A stretch of DNA of 64,000 nt from contig NZ_JASZYT010000010.1 in assembly GCF_030316765.1 (NCBI RefSeq), forward strand, positions 62,001 to 126,000, written 5' to 3'. Below the pieces are notes generated by a model, which had not been told where the DNA came from, did not search any database, and worked only from the letters and a program-made list of their open reading frames with translations. The DNA comes from Variovorax saccharolyticus (GTDB lineage Bacteria > Pseudomonadota > Gammaproteobacteria > Burkholderiales > Burkholderiaceae_C). The translations under genes and the position numbers were made by a program. Positions 34,815-42,427 of the stretch are shown in pieces. Within the stretch, counting starts at the first letter, position 1, and each line of letters opens with the position of its first letter.

Positions 34815-35873
34815 ATGAACTCTACCGTCGCCGCCGACAAATTTTCAGCCAAAGCGCTCAAACGCTGGACCACTGCCGTTCTTACAACTCAAGGCATGCC
34901 AGCCACGGCCGCCACGCTGAGCGCAGATGTCCTTGTGCGGACCAGTCTGCGAGGTATCGACACCCACGGGATCTCGCGTCTTCCAAGCTACGTCGAAAAG
35001 CTGGCCTCTGGCGAAGTCAATCCGCACTCGGTCCCGAGATTCGAGGAACGCGCCGGGCTTCTGCACTGCGACGGCGACGGTGGGCTTGGGCAGTTCGTCG
35101 GAACATCAGCAGTGATTAGAGCCGTGGAATTGGCCGGCTCTACCGCCCTGGTCGCATGCAGCATCGTTCGCACGGGCCACTTGGCCGCGTTGGGTACATT
35201 CGTCCTCGCCGCCGCCGAGCGCGGCTTCTTCTCCATCCTGTGTCAACGTACGCCCCCCATCATGGCCATGGCCGGGGCCACTGCACCGGTCATCGGAAAC
35301 AACCCGATCGCCTTTGCAATTCCCGTTCCGGGCCGCGCACCCCTCGTGTTCGACATGGCCCATAGCGTCGTGGCGCGCGGCCAGGTGGTGCAAGCCTTGC
35401 GCGAGGGCGTCGACACGATTCCTGGCGATTGGGCGATTGGACCTGACGGTACGCCGACCACGGATCCCGCCCTGGCGCTGCAAGGTGCCATGCAGCCGAT
35501 CGCAGGCTACAAAGGCATCGGACTCGCCATGCTGGTGGAGTGTCTGGCAGGCAGTCTCAGCGGCGCCGTGGCGGACCTTGGGTCTGGTCAAGCAAGTACC
35601 AGGCAAGGCTCGGCAGCGAATGTCAGCGGCTTTCTCATGGTCATCAACCCGGACCTGGCGATCGGCCGCGATGCCTTCGATGCGAGTGTCAACGCTTGGA
35701 TGCAGACCTTCCTGAACGGATCGGGCCCTCGGGCGCGCTACCCGGGCCAGCGGCAGGCAAGCTGCGAAAGGGAGCGCGGTGAGCAAGGCATTCCGATTCC
35801 CGCCGGTCTGCTTGCCGAACTCCGATCCCTCGGGACGCGAGTGAAGCGCCCCTTCGACCTTCACCCGGTCTGA
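34815..35873 (+). CDS. Malate/L-lactate dehydrogenase (Ldh2/MDH) family oxidoreductase
   Basis: A 352-residue NAD(P)-dependent 2-hydroxyacid dehydrogenase of the non-Rossmann Ldh2 fold. The start ATG 34815 follows a GGAG-containing leader. It shows VLVRTSLRGIDTHGISRLPSY (conserved 'aDlrGi.sHGi.R...Y'), VRTGHLAALGTFVLAAAERG (catalytic histidine in 'S.HfGa'), IGNNPIAFAIPVPG, FDMAHSVVARGQVV and IAGYKGIGLAMLVE. Length is normal. The gene is 25 bp behind fumarylacetoacetase, which suggests a role with aromatic amino-acid derivatives, for example interconversion of 4-hydroxyphenyllactate and 4-hydroxyphenylpyruvate; that assignment is inference. Confidence 0.88.
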   Translation: MNSTVAADKFSAKALKRWTTAVLTTQGMPATAATLSADVLVRTSLRGIDTHGISRLPSYVEKLASGEVNPHSVPRFEERAGLLHCDGDGGLGQFVGTSAVIRAVELAGSTALVACSIVRTGHLAALGTFVLAAAERGFFSILCQRTPPIMAMAGATAPVIGNNPIAFAIPVPGRAPLVFDMAHSVVARGQVVQALREGVDTIPGDWAIGPDGTPTTDPALALQGAMQPIAGYKGIGLAMLVECLAGSLSGAVADLGSGQASTRQGSAANVSGFLMVINPDLAIGRDAFDASVNAWMQTFLNGSGPRARYPGQRQASCERERGEQGIPIPAGLLAELRSLGTRVKRPFDLHPV

Positions 35874-36091
35874 GACCTGAAGTGCCGGCAGCGATCCGGC
35901 ATGCGTCCCATGTTTCGCTGCGCACCGACAAGACGGCCACCGTGGGGATCAAGGTGAGCAACGCCGAGCGCGCGCTATCCCCTGCCTCTGCAGGTGACCG
36001 CAACCGCCTGTAGCGCTGTCGCGAGCGCAGGTCGCAGCTCCTGCTCGATGGCGGTATGCTGGACGCAGAGGCGCATCTACAGGAGTTGGCC

Positions 36092-36343
36092 ATGCTCTAC
36101 ACCTACGTCGACGAGGACGAAGGCAAGGACCCGATCGGGCCCAGCAGTCCGCTGGAACTGCTCAGCCGGGCGGCCGTGGAGGTCGGACTCATCCGGGCTG
36201 GCGATCCGCTCGACCAGAACCTCGTCGACTACGCCAAGCTGGTCGTTCGCATGTGCGCAGCCATCGGCGACAACTACCTGCAGCCCGAGAGCCCGGAGGA
36301 GACGGTCGGGGATCGCATCCGGGCCGACCTCGGCGCTTCCTAG
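36092..36343 (+). CDS. Small hypothetical protein
   Basis: An 83-residue acidic protein that I do not recognise. ATG 36092 is preferred because AGGAG stands 8 nt upstream; ATG 36056 in the same frame lacks a ribosome site. The N-terminus MLYTYVDEDEGKDPIGPSSP is acidic and loop-like; the rest (LELLSRAAVEVGLIRAGDPLDQNLVDYAKLVVRMCAAIGDNY) looks helical, ending ETVGDRIRADLGAS. No signal peptide, membrane segment or cysteine pair is seen. It converges on the Bug gene at 36363 with 19 bp between stops. Coding potential rests on the ribosome site and non-shadow composition. Confidence 0.6.
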   Translation: MLYTYVDEDEGKDPIGPSSPLELLSRAAVEVGLIRAGDPLDQNLVDYAKLVVRMCAAIGDNYLQPESPEETVGDRIRADLGAS

Positions 36344-36362
36344 GCGCTCGTACGCCGATGTT

Positions 36363-37367
36363 TCATTGCAGCTCGATCCTGGCGCGCTTGATGATGGCTT
36401 CATGGCGCTTGGACTCGGCCTGGATGAAGGCTTCGATCTTCGCGCGATCCAGCGCCAGCGGGACGTAGCCCAAGGTCGCGTAGCGATCCTGCACGTCGGT
36501 ACTGGCGACCGCCTCGGCGATGTCCTGGCGGATCTTGTCCCTGACCGCCAGCGGCAAGCCCTTGGGCGTGGCGATCACGTTCCAGCCGCTGACTTCGTAG
36601 TCCTTGGGGCCGCCGGCCTCGGCCACGGTCGGCACGTCGGGATAGGCGGCCAGCCGCTGGGGCGCACCCACGGCCAGGAAGCGAACCTTGCCGGCCTTGT
36701 ACATCGGCCCGGTCGTGCCGGCCGTGCCCAGCGTGACCGGCAACTCGCCGGTGGCGACCGCGGTATAGAGCTGCGAGGTCTCCTTGTACACAACATGCTG
36801 CATGCTGGTGCCGGTCAGCTGCTGCAGTTCTTCCATCCCCAGATGCACCGGGTTGCCGATGGACCAGGAGCCGTAGTCGATCTTGCCCGGGTTGGCCTTG
36901 GCGTCGGCGACCACGTCGCCCACGGTCTTGTACTTGCTGCCGGTCGGCACCACGAACATCAGATAGGCCTTCCACAGCGTGGCCTGGACGTCGAAGTCCT
37001 TCGCCGGGTCGTACGGCAGCTTCTTGAACAGGTACGGATAGGCGGCGATGTGCACGCTGTCGAGCTGGATCAGGTCGTGCCCGTCCTTGGCGCCGCGCTT
37101 GAAGGCATCGATCGCGATGAAGCCGTTGCCGCCCGGCTTGTTCTCCACGATCACGCTCTGGCCCCACTTGCGCGAGAGCTTCTCGGCCAGCACCCGGGCA
37201 ATCGTGTCCGGCGCGCCGCCCGTCGGATAGGGCGTGACCAGGCGCACGGTGCGCGTGGGCCACTTGTCGGCGTCCTGGGCCTGGGCGGCCGGGCCGTAGG
37301 CGGCCAAGCCCAGGGCCGACAGGGTGAACAGGGCGGCGCGCCGCTTCAAGAAATGGGATGTCGTCAT
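36363..37367 (-). CDS. Bug-family periplasmic solute receptor, copy 6
   Basis: A 334-residue exported receptor starting at ATG 37367 after CAGGAGACAACGCC. Signal peptide MTTSHFLKRRAALFTLSALG ... AAQAQ, with KRR before the hydrophobic core (Tat-like). The mature part has WPTRTVRLVTPYPTGGAPDT, KWGQSVIVENKPGGNGFIA and MQHVVYKETSQLYTAVATGE; in the last motif the common 'PYKG' is VYKE. It stands alone, without catabolic genes on its strand, and is divergent from the PhnD-like receptor gene with a 379-bp gap. Confidence 0.92.
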   Translation of the reverse strand: MTTSHFLKRRAALFTLSALGLAAYGPAAQAQDADKWPTRTVRLVTPYPTGGAPDTIARVLAEKLSRKWGQSVIVENKPGGNGFIAIDAFKRGAKDGHDLIQLDSVHIAAYPYLFKKLPYDPAKDFDVQATLWKAYLMFVVPTGSKYKTVGDVVADAKANPGKIDYGSWSIGNPVHLGMEELQQLTGTSMQHVVYKETSQLYTAVATGELPVTLGTAGTTGPMYKAGKVRFLAVGAPQRLAAYPDVPTVAEAGGPKDYEVSGWNVIATPKGLPLAVRDKIRQDIAEAVASTDVQDRYATLGYVPLALDRAKIEAFIQAESKRHEAIIKRARIELQ

Positions 37368-37746
37368 GGCGTTGTCTCCTGGAGTTGCGATCGGTTGTTT
37401 CCGCCAAGCCGGGGGTGGTCGACGGGTGGTCGCCGTGCGGTGATTGCTTGCTTGGTCGGGCAACGATAGACGGATCGACCTCCAGCGGACAGGCTTCGCC
37501 CTGGCTTGATGTACGACGATCGATCAAAACTGATCGTTAATCGCGCATTACGCGGGCTTCCACTAGGCCTGCGGCATGGGCGCATGCATGGCGCCGGCAC
37601 TGGCGGCTTTCCCGCCGGCAGCGAGAGGCATCAGCGAAGTTGCGCACTTTGACTCGAAAAATCCGGCCAGAGCTCAGCCGATTCGCCCACAGCGGCCCGC
37701 CGCTCGCCTATTCTGCGGACCATTCCAATTATTCGAGACAACCGTG
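37368..37746. other. 379-bp divergent regulatory gap with a dyad
   Basis: No gene is evident between the Bug gene and the PhnD-like gene. It contains CGATCA-AAAC-TGATCG (37521-37526/37531-37536), a perfect 6-bp inverted repeat within a locally AT-richer stretch, and CGCG-CATTA-CGCG just after it (37542-37554). Either could be an operator for the divergent promoters. No regulator gene is adjacent. Confidence 0.4.
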
Positions 37747-38577
37747 ATGAACGACCGCGCCGATCGCCTCCCGAGCCTCGTCCCCTGGGCTGCGGCCTTC
37801 CTTCTGGCCGCCGCCGCCCCCGCCCATGCGCTGGTCATCGGCGTGACCGAGGGCGTCACCTACCAGGCCAGCGACAGCCAGATCGAGGCCAAGTTCGAGC
37901 CGATCGCCGAGGCGCTGGGCAAGGCGCTGAAGCAGCCGGTGACCATCAAGGTCCTGAGTTCTTACCGCAACGCGCGCGAGGCGCTCAAGGACAACCAGGT
38001 CGACCTGGCCTTCGTGCATCCGGCCCACGTCGCGTTCGAGGCGATCAAGGCGGGCAACTTCAAGACCCTCGCCTGGACCGCAGGCTTCACGGACTACAAG
38101 GTGTCCTTCCTTTGCAAGGATCCGCAAGCCATCTCCAACTGGAAGGACATCGCCGGCAAGAGCCTGGTCATGCCCGATGCGGACTCCATCACCGCCGTGA
38201 TCACGCGCGCGATGCTGCGCGAGCAGGGCCTGAAGGACGGCGCGGTCAAGACCACCAACACGCGCTACCAGGATGCGGTGCCTTTCTATGTGCAGAACGG
38301 ATTCGCCGCCTATGGGGCCACCGCCTCGGCCGGGGTGGTCAAGGCCTGGACCGCGACCGGCGGCAAGACCTGCGCCGAATCGCGCGCGGTTCCCATCAAG
38401 CAGTGGCTGGCCTCGAGCAAGCTCGACGCCACCGCGATCGCCACAGCACGCGACACCCTGCTGGGCCTGGGGCAGTCCGATGCCGGCAAGCGAGCGCTCA
38501 CTACGTCAACGTATAACGGATTCGTCGCGCCCTCGGCGGAAGTCGAGAAGACGCTGATGGCCTGGCTGGGCATCTGA
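37747..38577 (+). CDS. PhnD-like phosphate/phosphonate-type periplasmic binding protein
   Basis: A 276-residue exported protein starting at ATG 37747 (GTG 37744 is possible). The N-terminus LPSLVPWAAAFLLAAAAPAHA is a Sec signal. The mature domain reads LVIGVTEGVTYQASDSQIEAKFEPIAEALGKALKQPVTIKVLSSYRNAREALKDNQVDLAFVHPAHVA, the 'g.tp......y.pl...l...lg..v......y.....l..g.vDlaf..p' layout of PhnD-type proteins. Later SLVMPDADSITAVITRAMLR and NGFAAYGATASAGVVKAW fit the second lobe. No ABC permease or ATPase follows, so it is an orphan. Similar orphans act as sensors or bind organic anions. Confidence 0.85.
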   Translation: MNDRADRLPSLVPWAAAFLLAAAAPAHALVIGVTEGVTYQASDSQIEAKFEPIAEALGKALKQPVTIKVLSSYRNAREALKDNQVDLAFVHPAHVAFEAIKAGNFKTLAWTAGFTDYKVSFLCKDPQAISNWKDIAGKSLVMPDADSITAVITRAMLREQGLKDGAVKTTNTRYQDAVPFYVQNGFAAYGATASAGVVKAWTATGGKTCAESRAVPIKQWLASSKLDATAIATARDTLLGLGQSDAGKRALTTSTYNGFVAPSAEVEKTLMAWLGI

Positions 38578-38948
38578 GCCCGGAACGGCGAGGCGAGCGG
38601 CCGCGCCGCCTCGAAAATCTCGAATCCTGAATGCTTCTGCTCGTTCGTTGAGCATCGCAATGGAAGCCACGCGGAATGCGGCTTCGGCGAGTTGCCCCGT
38701 GGGTTATCCACAGAGTCATGCACCGCCCAAGGGGAAAACAAGGCCTTGACTTCCGTATTTTGGTGCAGTGCACAACGCCCTCTTCTCATTGGCGCAAGCA
38801 CGATTCGAGTGCGGCAGAGCCATGCACTGCAGCACGCCATGCTGGTGCATCGGCGCGCCATCTTTTCCACAGCGCGATGCGAGCGGCAACTCACTTGCGC
38901 AAGCTGCGCCGCGCGGCCCGCCTCGCGCGCTCCGCGATACTGAGGCAC
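38578..38948. other. 371-bp gap with TGCAC/GTGCA dyads
   Basis: No gene is supported here. After the candidate terminator comes a region with GTTATCCACAG at 38702 and TTGGTGCAGTGCACAA at 38760-38775, whose core GTGCA-G-TGCAC is a perfect interrupted palindrome. A nested hairpin follows at 38822-38850: outer ATGCAC/GTGCAT, inner CAGCA/TGCTG. GTGCA/TGCAC half-sites resemble NtrC-type enhancer halves, but spacing differs from the 17-bp consensus and no clear -24/-12 promoter is seen. Confidence 0.4.
38589..38617 (+). terminator. Candidate intrinsic terminator of the PhnD-like gene
   Basis: A 7-bp GC stem, CGAGGCG (38589-38595) with CGCCTCG (38607-38613), around an 11-nt loop, begins 12 nt after the stop codon at 38577. 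It is followed by AAAAT rather than a T-run on the plus strand, so termination would be imperfect or Rho-aided. Confidence 0.4.
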
Positions 38949-39587
38949 ATGCCCGCCCACCGCACCACCGCCCTGCTCCTCGCCTCGGCCGCCCTGGTCG
39001 CCCTGCTCGTTCTTTCGGGCCTGCACCCGCACGATCGCGCGACCTGGTGGATGGAGGTGGCGCCGGTGCTGATCGCGCTGCCGCTGCTGTGGGCCACCCA
39101 CGCCCGCTTCCCGCTCACCTCGCTGCTCTACGCCCTGATCTTCGTGCACTGCTGCGTCCTGATGCTCGGCGGCGCCTACAGCTATGCGCGCGTGCCGCTC
39201 GGCTTCTGGCTCCAGGACCTGATGCAGCTGGGGCGCAATCCCTACGACAAGATCGGCCACTTCATGCAGGGCTTCGTGCCGGCGCTGGCAGCGCGCGAGA
39301 TCCTGATTCGCGGCCGGTACGTGCGGGGCCGGAAGATGCTGGCCTTCCTGGTGGTCTGCATCGTGATGGCGATCAGTGCCGGCTACGAGCTGATCGAATG
39401 GGGCGCCGCGCTCGCCATGGGGCAAGGCGCCGACGAATTCCTCGGCACCCAGGGCGACCCCTGGGACACGCAGTCGGACATGTTCATGGCACTGGTCGGC
39501 GGCGTGGCGGCGCTGCTGCTGCTGCCGCGCCTGCATGACCGGCAGATCGCCGCGCTGGCGCCGGCCGCGGCCGATCAGAAGCTGTAG
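38949..39587 (+). CDS. YjdF-like inner-membrane protein (DUF2238)
   Basis: A 212-residue membrane protein with about six hydrophobic segments: TTALLLASAALVALLVLSGL, WMEVAPVLIALPLLWATHA, LTSLLYALIFVHCCVLMLGG, then the conserved polar-aromatic core NPYDKIGHFMQGFVPALAA, KMLAFLVVCIVMAISAGYEL with IEWGAAL, and DPWDTQSDMFMALVGGVAA. The D-K-x-x-H-F, Y-E-x-x-E-W and D-x-x-W-D-x-x-x-D motifs are diagnostic of the DUF2238/YjdF family, whose function is unknown. Its 3' end overlaps the convergent porin gene by 13 bp. Start ATG 38949 lacks a strong ribosome site but begins the first membrane helix cleanly. Confidence 0.88.
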   Translation: MPAHRTTALLLASAALVALLVLSGLHPHDRATWWMEVAPVLIALPLLWATHARFPLTSLLYALIFVHCCVLMLGGAYSYARVPLGFWLQDLMQLGRNPYDKIGHFMQGFVPALAAREILIRGRYVRGRKMLAFLVVCIVMAISAGYELIEWGAALAMGQGADEFLGTQGDPWDTQSDMFMALVGGVAALLLLPRLHDRQIAALAPAAADQKL

Positions 39588-40678
39588 CGCAGGCCCAGGT
39601 CGTAGCCGTTCGAACTGCGATCGGGGGCGGTCAAGGCGCCGTTCAGACCGACCGCCGAGCCGCCGCTGTTGCTGACGTGCGAGTAGGTCGCGTAGGCCAC
39701 CGAGCGCCTGGAGAAGTTGTAGACATAGCCCAGCGACAGCTTGCGCGCCGCCGGGTTGCCGATGGCGTCGGTGCCGTAGCGCGACCAGGCGAACTTCAGC
39801 TGGTCGAAGCCGACCGGGACGATCACGCCCAGGGCATAGCCGGTGGCCGTGACCTCCGGCAGGCTGTCGACCTTGTCGTGGTAGTAGCCGGCCGACACCT
39901 TGAAGATCTTGAAGTCGTAGCTGGCGCCGACGTTGGCCGAGGTGATGTCGCCGTTGTTCAGCGTCCGCTGATAGTCGGTGTGACCCGCCGCCACGGCGAT
40001 GCCGAACGGTCCCGAGCGCCAGCCGATGCGGCCGCTGTAGCCGTTGCCGTCGTCCGACGCCGGCGTGTGGTTTGGGTTCTCGCCCATGAAGTACTGCAGT
40101 TCGCCGAAGAAGCCGCCCAGCCCCGGCGGCAGCAGGTAGCCGACCATGTTCGAGGCCCGCGTGGAGGTCGGGCCGGCGATCGAGCCGACCTGCGGCTGGA
40201 TGGTGCCCACGCCGTTGTTGTCGAAGGGATCGACATCGGTGCGGTTGCGGTAGTGCGCGGTGAAGTCGCGCCCCAGCCTGAGTTCGCCCCATTGGTCGAT
40301 CAGGCTGACGGTGGAGCGACGGTTCCAGCTCATGGCATCGGCCGAGGTGGCGCCGCTGGCCTGGTTGTTGGTGTTGCCTGCGACCCCGGTGCCGGTGTCG
40401 TAGGCGACGCCGGCTTCGAGCCAGAAGCCCGCCGCCAGGCCGCCGCCCAGGTCCTCGAGGCCGCGAAAGCCGATCCGCGAAGCCGAGTTGCCGCTGCTGT
40501 AGAGCTGGGTGCGGTGCGTGTAGCTGCCGCTGCCGTAGCCCACCACGGCATCGGCGACGCCGAACAGGGTGACGCTGCTGGCCGTGACCGGGCCCTGCAC
40601 GACGCTCGTCTGGGCGAAGGCAACGCTAGAGGCGCACACGGCGCTCCACGCGGCCACCGCGAGGCTGGCTCTTTTCAT
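39575..40678 (-). CDS. Gram-negative outer-membrane porin (Porin_4 / OmpC-like)
   Basis: A 367-residue 16-stranded-type porin. The start is ATG 40678 after AGGAGATCCG. Signal peptide MKRASLAVAAWSAVCASSVA ends at FAQ. The mature protein opens SSVTLFGVADAVVGYGSGSYT, the betaproteobacterial porin signature, and has SRIGFRGLEDLGGGLAAGFWLEAG, WGELRLGRDFTAHYRNRTDVDPF (constriction loop region) and the terminal strand SSNGYDLGLRYSF, ending in the phenylalanine recognised by the BAM machinery. It forms trimeric channels for small solutes. It is 80 bp downstream of fliA on the same strand but unrelated to motility in function; read-through is possible. Confidence 0.95.
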   Translation of the reverse strand: MKRASLAVAAWSAVCASSVAFAQTSVVQGPVTASSVTLFGVADAVVGYGSGSYTHRTQLYSSGNSASRIGFRGLEDLGGGLAAGFWLEAGVAYDTGTGVAGNTNNQASGATSADAMSWNRRSTVSLIDQWGELRLGRDFTAHYRNRTDVDPFDNNGVGTIQPQVGSIAGPTSTRASNMVGYLLPPGLGGFFGELQYFMGENPNHTPASDDGNGYSGRIGWRSGPFGIAVAAGHTDYQRTLNNGDITSANVGASYDFKIFKVSAGYYHDKVDSLPEVTATGYALGVIVPVGFDQLKFAWSRYGTDAIGNPAARKLSLGYVYNFSRRSVAYATYSHVSNSGGSAVGLNGALTAPDRSSNGYDLGLRYSF

Positions 40679-40758
40679 CGGATCTCCTCCGCGCAAGGCG
40701 CGTCACTCCGCGCGGATCATAGTCGTCCGGGTGCCTTGCGGGCCAGGGCGTGTTGACC

Positions 40759-41493
40759 CTAGAGCAGATCCTTCAGCTTCGCCCGCAGCCGGCTGATCGC
40801 CTGGCTGTGCAGCTGGCACACCCGGCTCTGGCTCACTTCGAGGATGGCGCCGATCTCGCGCAGGTTCAGCTCTTCCTCGTAGTACAGGTTCAGCAGCAGC
40901 TGGTCGCGCTCGGGCAGCGACGAGATGGCGTCGATGAGCTGGTGGCGAAAGCCGCTTTCGAGCAGTTGCGCCAGCGGGTCGTCGCTGGACGCCTGGCCCT
41001 TGCGCGCCTGCTGCGCGTGCAGGTCGAGAAACGGGTTCTCCGACTCCCCTTTCGCGAAGTCCTCGACATAGACCAGCTGGCAACCCTGGATCTCCTGCAG
41101 CAGCGACTGGTAGGCCTCCAGCTCCATCTTGAGTTCCTTCGCGATCTCCCCTTCGCTCGGGGAGCGGCCGAGCCGGTGCTCGAGCGCGTGGATCGCCTTC
41201 TCGACCCCGCGCGCCGACTGGCGCAGGCCACGCGATCCCCAGTCGCTGGCACGCAGCTCGTCGAGCATCGCGCCGCGGATGCGCTGGCTGACGAAGGTCT
41301 CGAACTGCGCGCCCTTGTTGTCCTGGTAGCGGCTCGACGCATCGAGCAGGCCCAGCATGCCGGCCTGGATCAGATCGTCGAGCTCGACGCTCGCCGGCAG
41401 CTTGGCGATCATCTGCAGCGCGATGCGTCGCACCAGCGGCTGGTGCTGCTCGAGCAGGTGAGACTTGTCAATGGTGCCCTGTGCGGTGTACAC
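40759..41493 (-). CDS. fliA: Flagellar sigma-28 factor FliA
   Basis: A 244-residue sigma factor with GTG start at 41493 behind an AAAGGA site. Region 2 is LVRRIALQMIAKLPASVELDDLIQAGMLGLLDASSRYQDNKGAQFETFVSQRIRGAMLDELRASDW, a hallmark FliA sequence. Region 3 covers KAIHALEHRLGRSPSEGEIAKEL. Region 4 is SSLPERDQLLLNLYYEEELNLREIGAILEVSQSRVCQLHSQAISRLRAKL with its HTH. It directs RNA polymerase to late flagellar and chemotaxis promoters. It is the last gene of the flagellar locus, 42 bp after flhG. No flgM anti-sigma gene lies in the window. Confidence 0.97.
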   Translation of the reverse strand: MYTAQGTIDKSHLLEQHQPLVRRIALQMIAKLPASVELDDLIQAGMLGLLDASSRYQDNKGAQFETFVSQRIRGAMLDELRASDWGSRGLRQSARGVEKAIHALEHRLGRSPSEGEIAKELKMELEAYQSLLQEIQGCQLVYVEDFAKGESENPFLDLHAQQARKGQASSDDPLAQLLESGFRHQLIDAISSLPERDQLLLNLYYEEELNLREIGAILEVSQSRVCQLHSQAISRLRAKLKDLL

Positions 41494-41535
41494 GTGCGGT
41501 CCTTTGTAGCTTGACGGTTGTTCGAATCGTTGCGG

Positions 41536-42417
41536 TCAGGCGACGGCACTGCGGGGCAGCGGCGTCGCACGGATCAGGGGCAGGTCGATGCGCGGTCCGC
41601 GCAGCGGCTCCACGGCGGCTCTCTGCGCGCGGCCGCGGGGGACGGCGGTGCGCCAGGGCCAGGCGCCCATGTCGACCGCGACGCGCCGGAAGTCGACCGC
41701 GGCCGGGCTGGCCGGGAAGGCCTCCACCACCGTCTGCCGCAGGCGCCGCGCGTCCGCGCGATGCGCATCGGTGCGCACCCAGCCCGCGGCCTCCAGCGAC
41801 ACCGCCAGGTAGCGGCTGCCGGTGCTCGAGAGATTGGTGGTGATGCGCTGCGCCTCCTCGGCGCCCGCCACGCCCTCGACCAGGAAGCGCAGCTGCTTGA
41901 GGCCGTGCGCATAGTGCAGCCGCTTGATGCCAGCGTAGGCCGAGGTGATCGAGGCCGCGTTCGGCTGCAGCACCAGCAGCAGTTCGTCGGCCAGCCGCGC
42001 AAGGGGCGACAGCCGGCCCTCGCCGTCGATCTGGGCGTCGATCAGCACCACGCCGCCCGCGCACAGTGTGCGCGGATCGATCTCCGCATGCCGATCGCCG
42101 AGCGGGGCCGGCAGCACGCCGACGCCGCAGTCGGCACGGGCGATCGCGCCCTCGCGGCTCAGCCGCCGATCGGCGACGTCGGCCAGGTCACCCAGCGGGT
42201 CGATCGCCCAGGCGGCGCAGATCGCCGCCGCCGTGCCCCCGTGCTCGTCGAGCACCAGCACGTCCTTGCCCTGCTGCACCAGGGCCGCGCCGAGGTTCAT
42301 GGTGGCGTCGCTGGCGCCACCGCCGGCATCCATGCCGGCGACCGCGATGACGCGCGTCGGGGTGTTCGCCAGGAGGCGGCGCAGTCCGTCCGCCTGATCT
42401 GCAACCAGCTTGCTCAT
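41536..42417 (-). CDS. flhG: FlhG/FleN-like MinD-family protein with a degenerate P-loop
   Basis: A 293-residue protein starting at ATG 42417 after GAGGAGCGGCAC. Its position directly behind flhF and the layout (strand, loop, VLVLDEHGG, ...VVLIDAQID, ADELLLVLQPNAASITSAYAGIKRLHYAHGLKQLRFLVEG) identify FlhG. The deviant Walker A loop, normally GKGGVGKT, here reads GMDAGGGASDA, without either lysine or the threonine, so ordinary ATP binding is doubtful. The signature after it (TMNLGAALVQQGKDVLVLDE) is kept. FlhG normally controls flagellar number by acting on FlhF. The C-terminal 100 residues hold a second region rich in R, A and P. Confidence 0.85.
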   Translation of the reverse strand: MSKLVADQADGLRRLLANTPTRVIAVAGMDAGGGASDATMNLGAALVQQGKDVLVLDEHGGTAAAICAAWAIDPLGDLADVADRRLSREGAIARADCGVGVLPAPLGDRHAEIDPRTLCAGGVVLIDAQIDGEGRLSPLARLADELLLVLQPNAASITSAYAGIKRLHYAHGLKQLRFLVEGVAGAEEAQRITTNLSSTGSRYLAVSLEAAGWVRTDAHRADARRLRQTVVEAFPASPAAVDFRRVAVDMGAWPWRTAVPRGRAQRAAVEPLRGPRIDLPLIRATPLPRSAVA

Positions 42418-42427
42418 GTGCCGCTCC

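Noticed and set aside
38774..38806. Sigma-54 promoter suggested by TTGGCGCAAGCACGATT
   Set aside because: The -24 and -12 elements (TGGC and TTGC with fixed spacing) are not both present.
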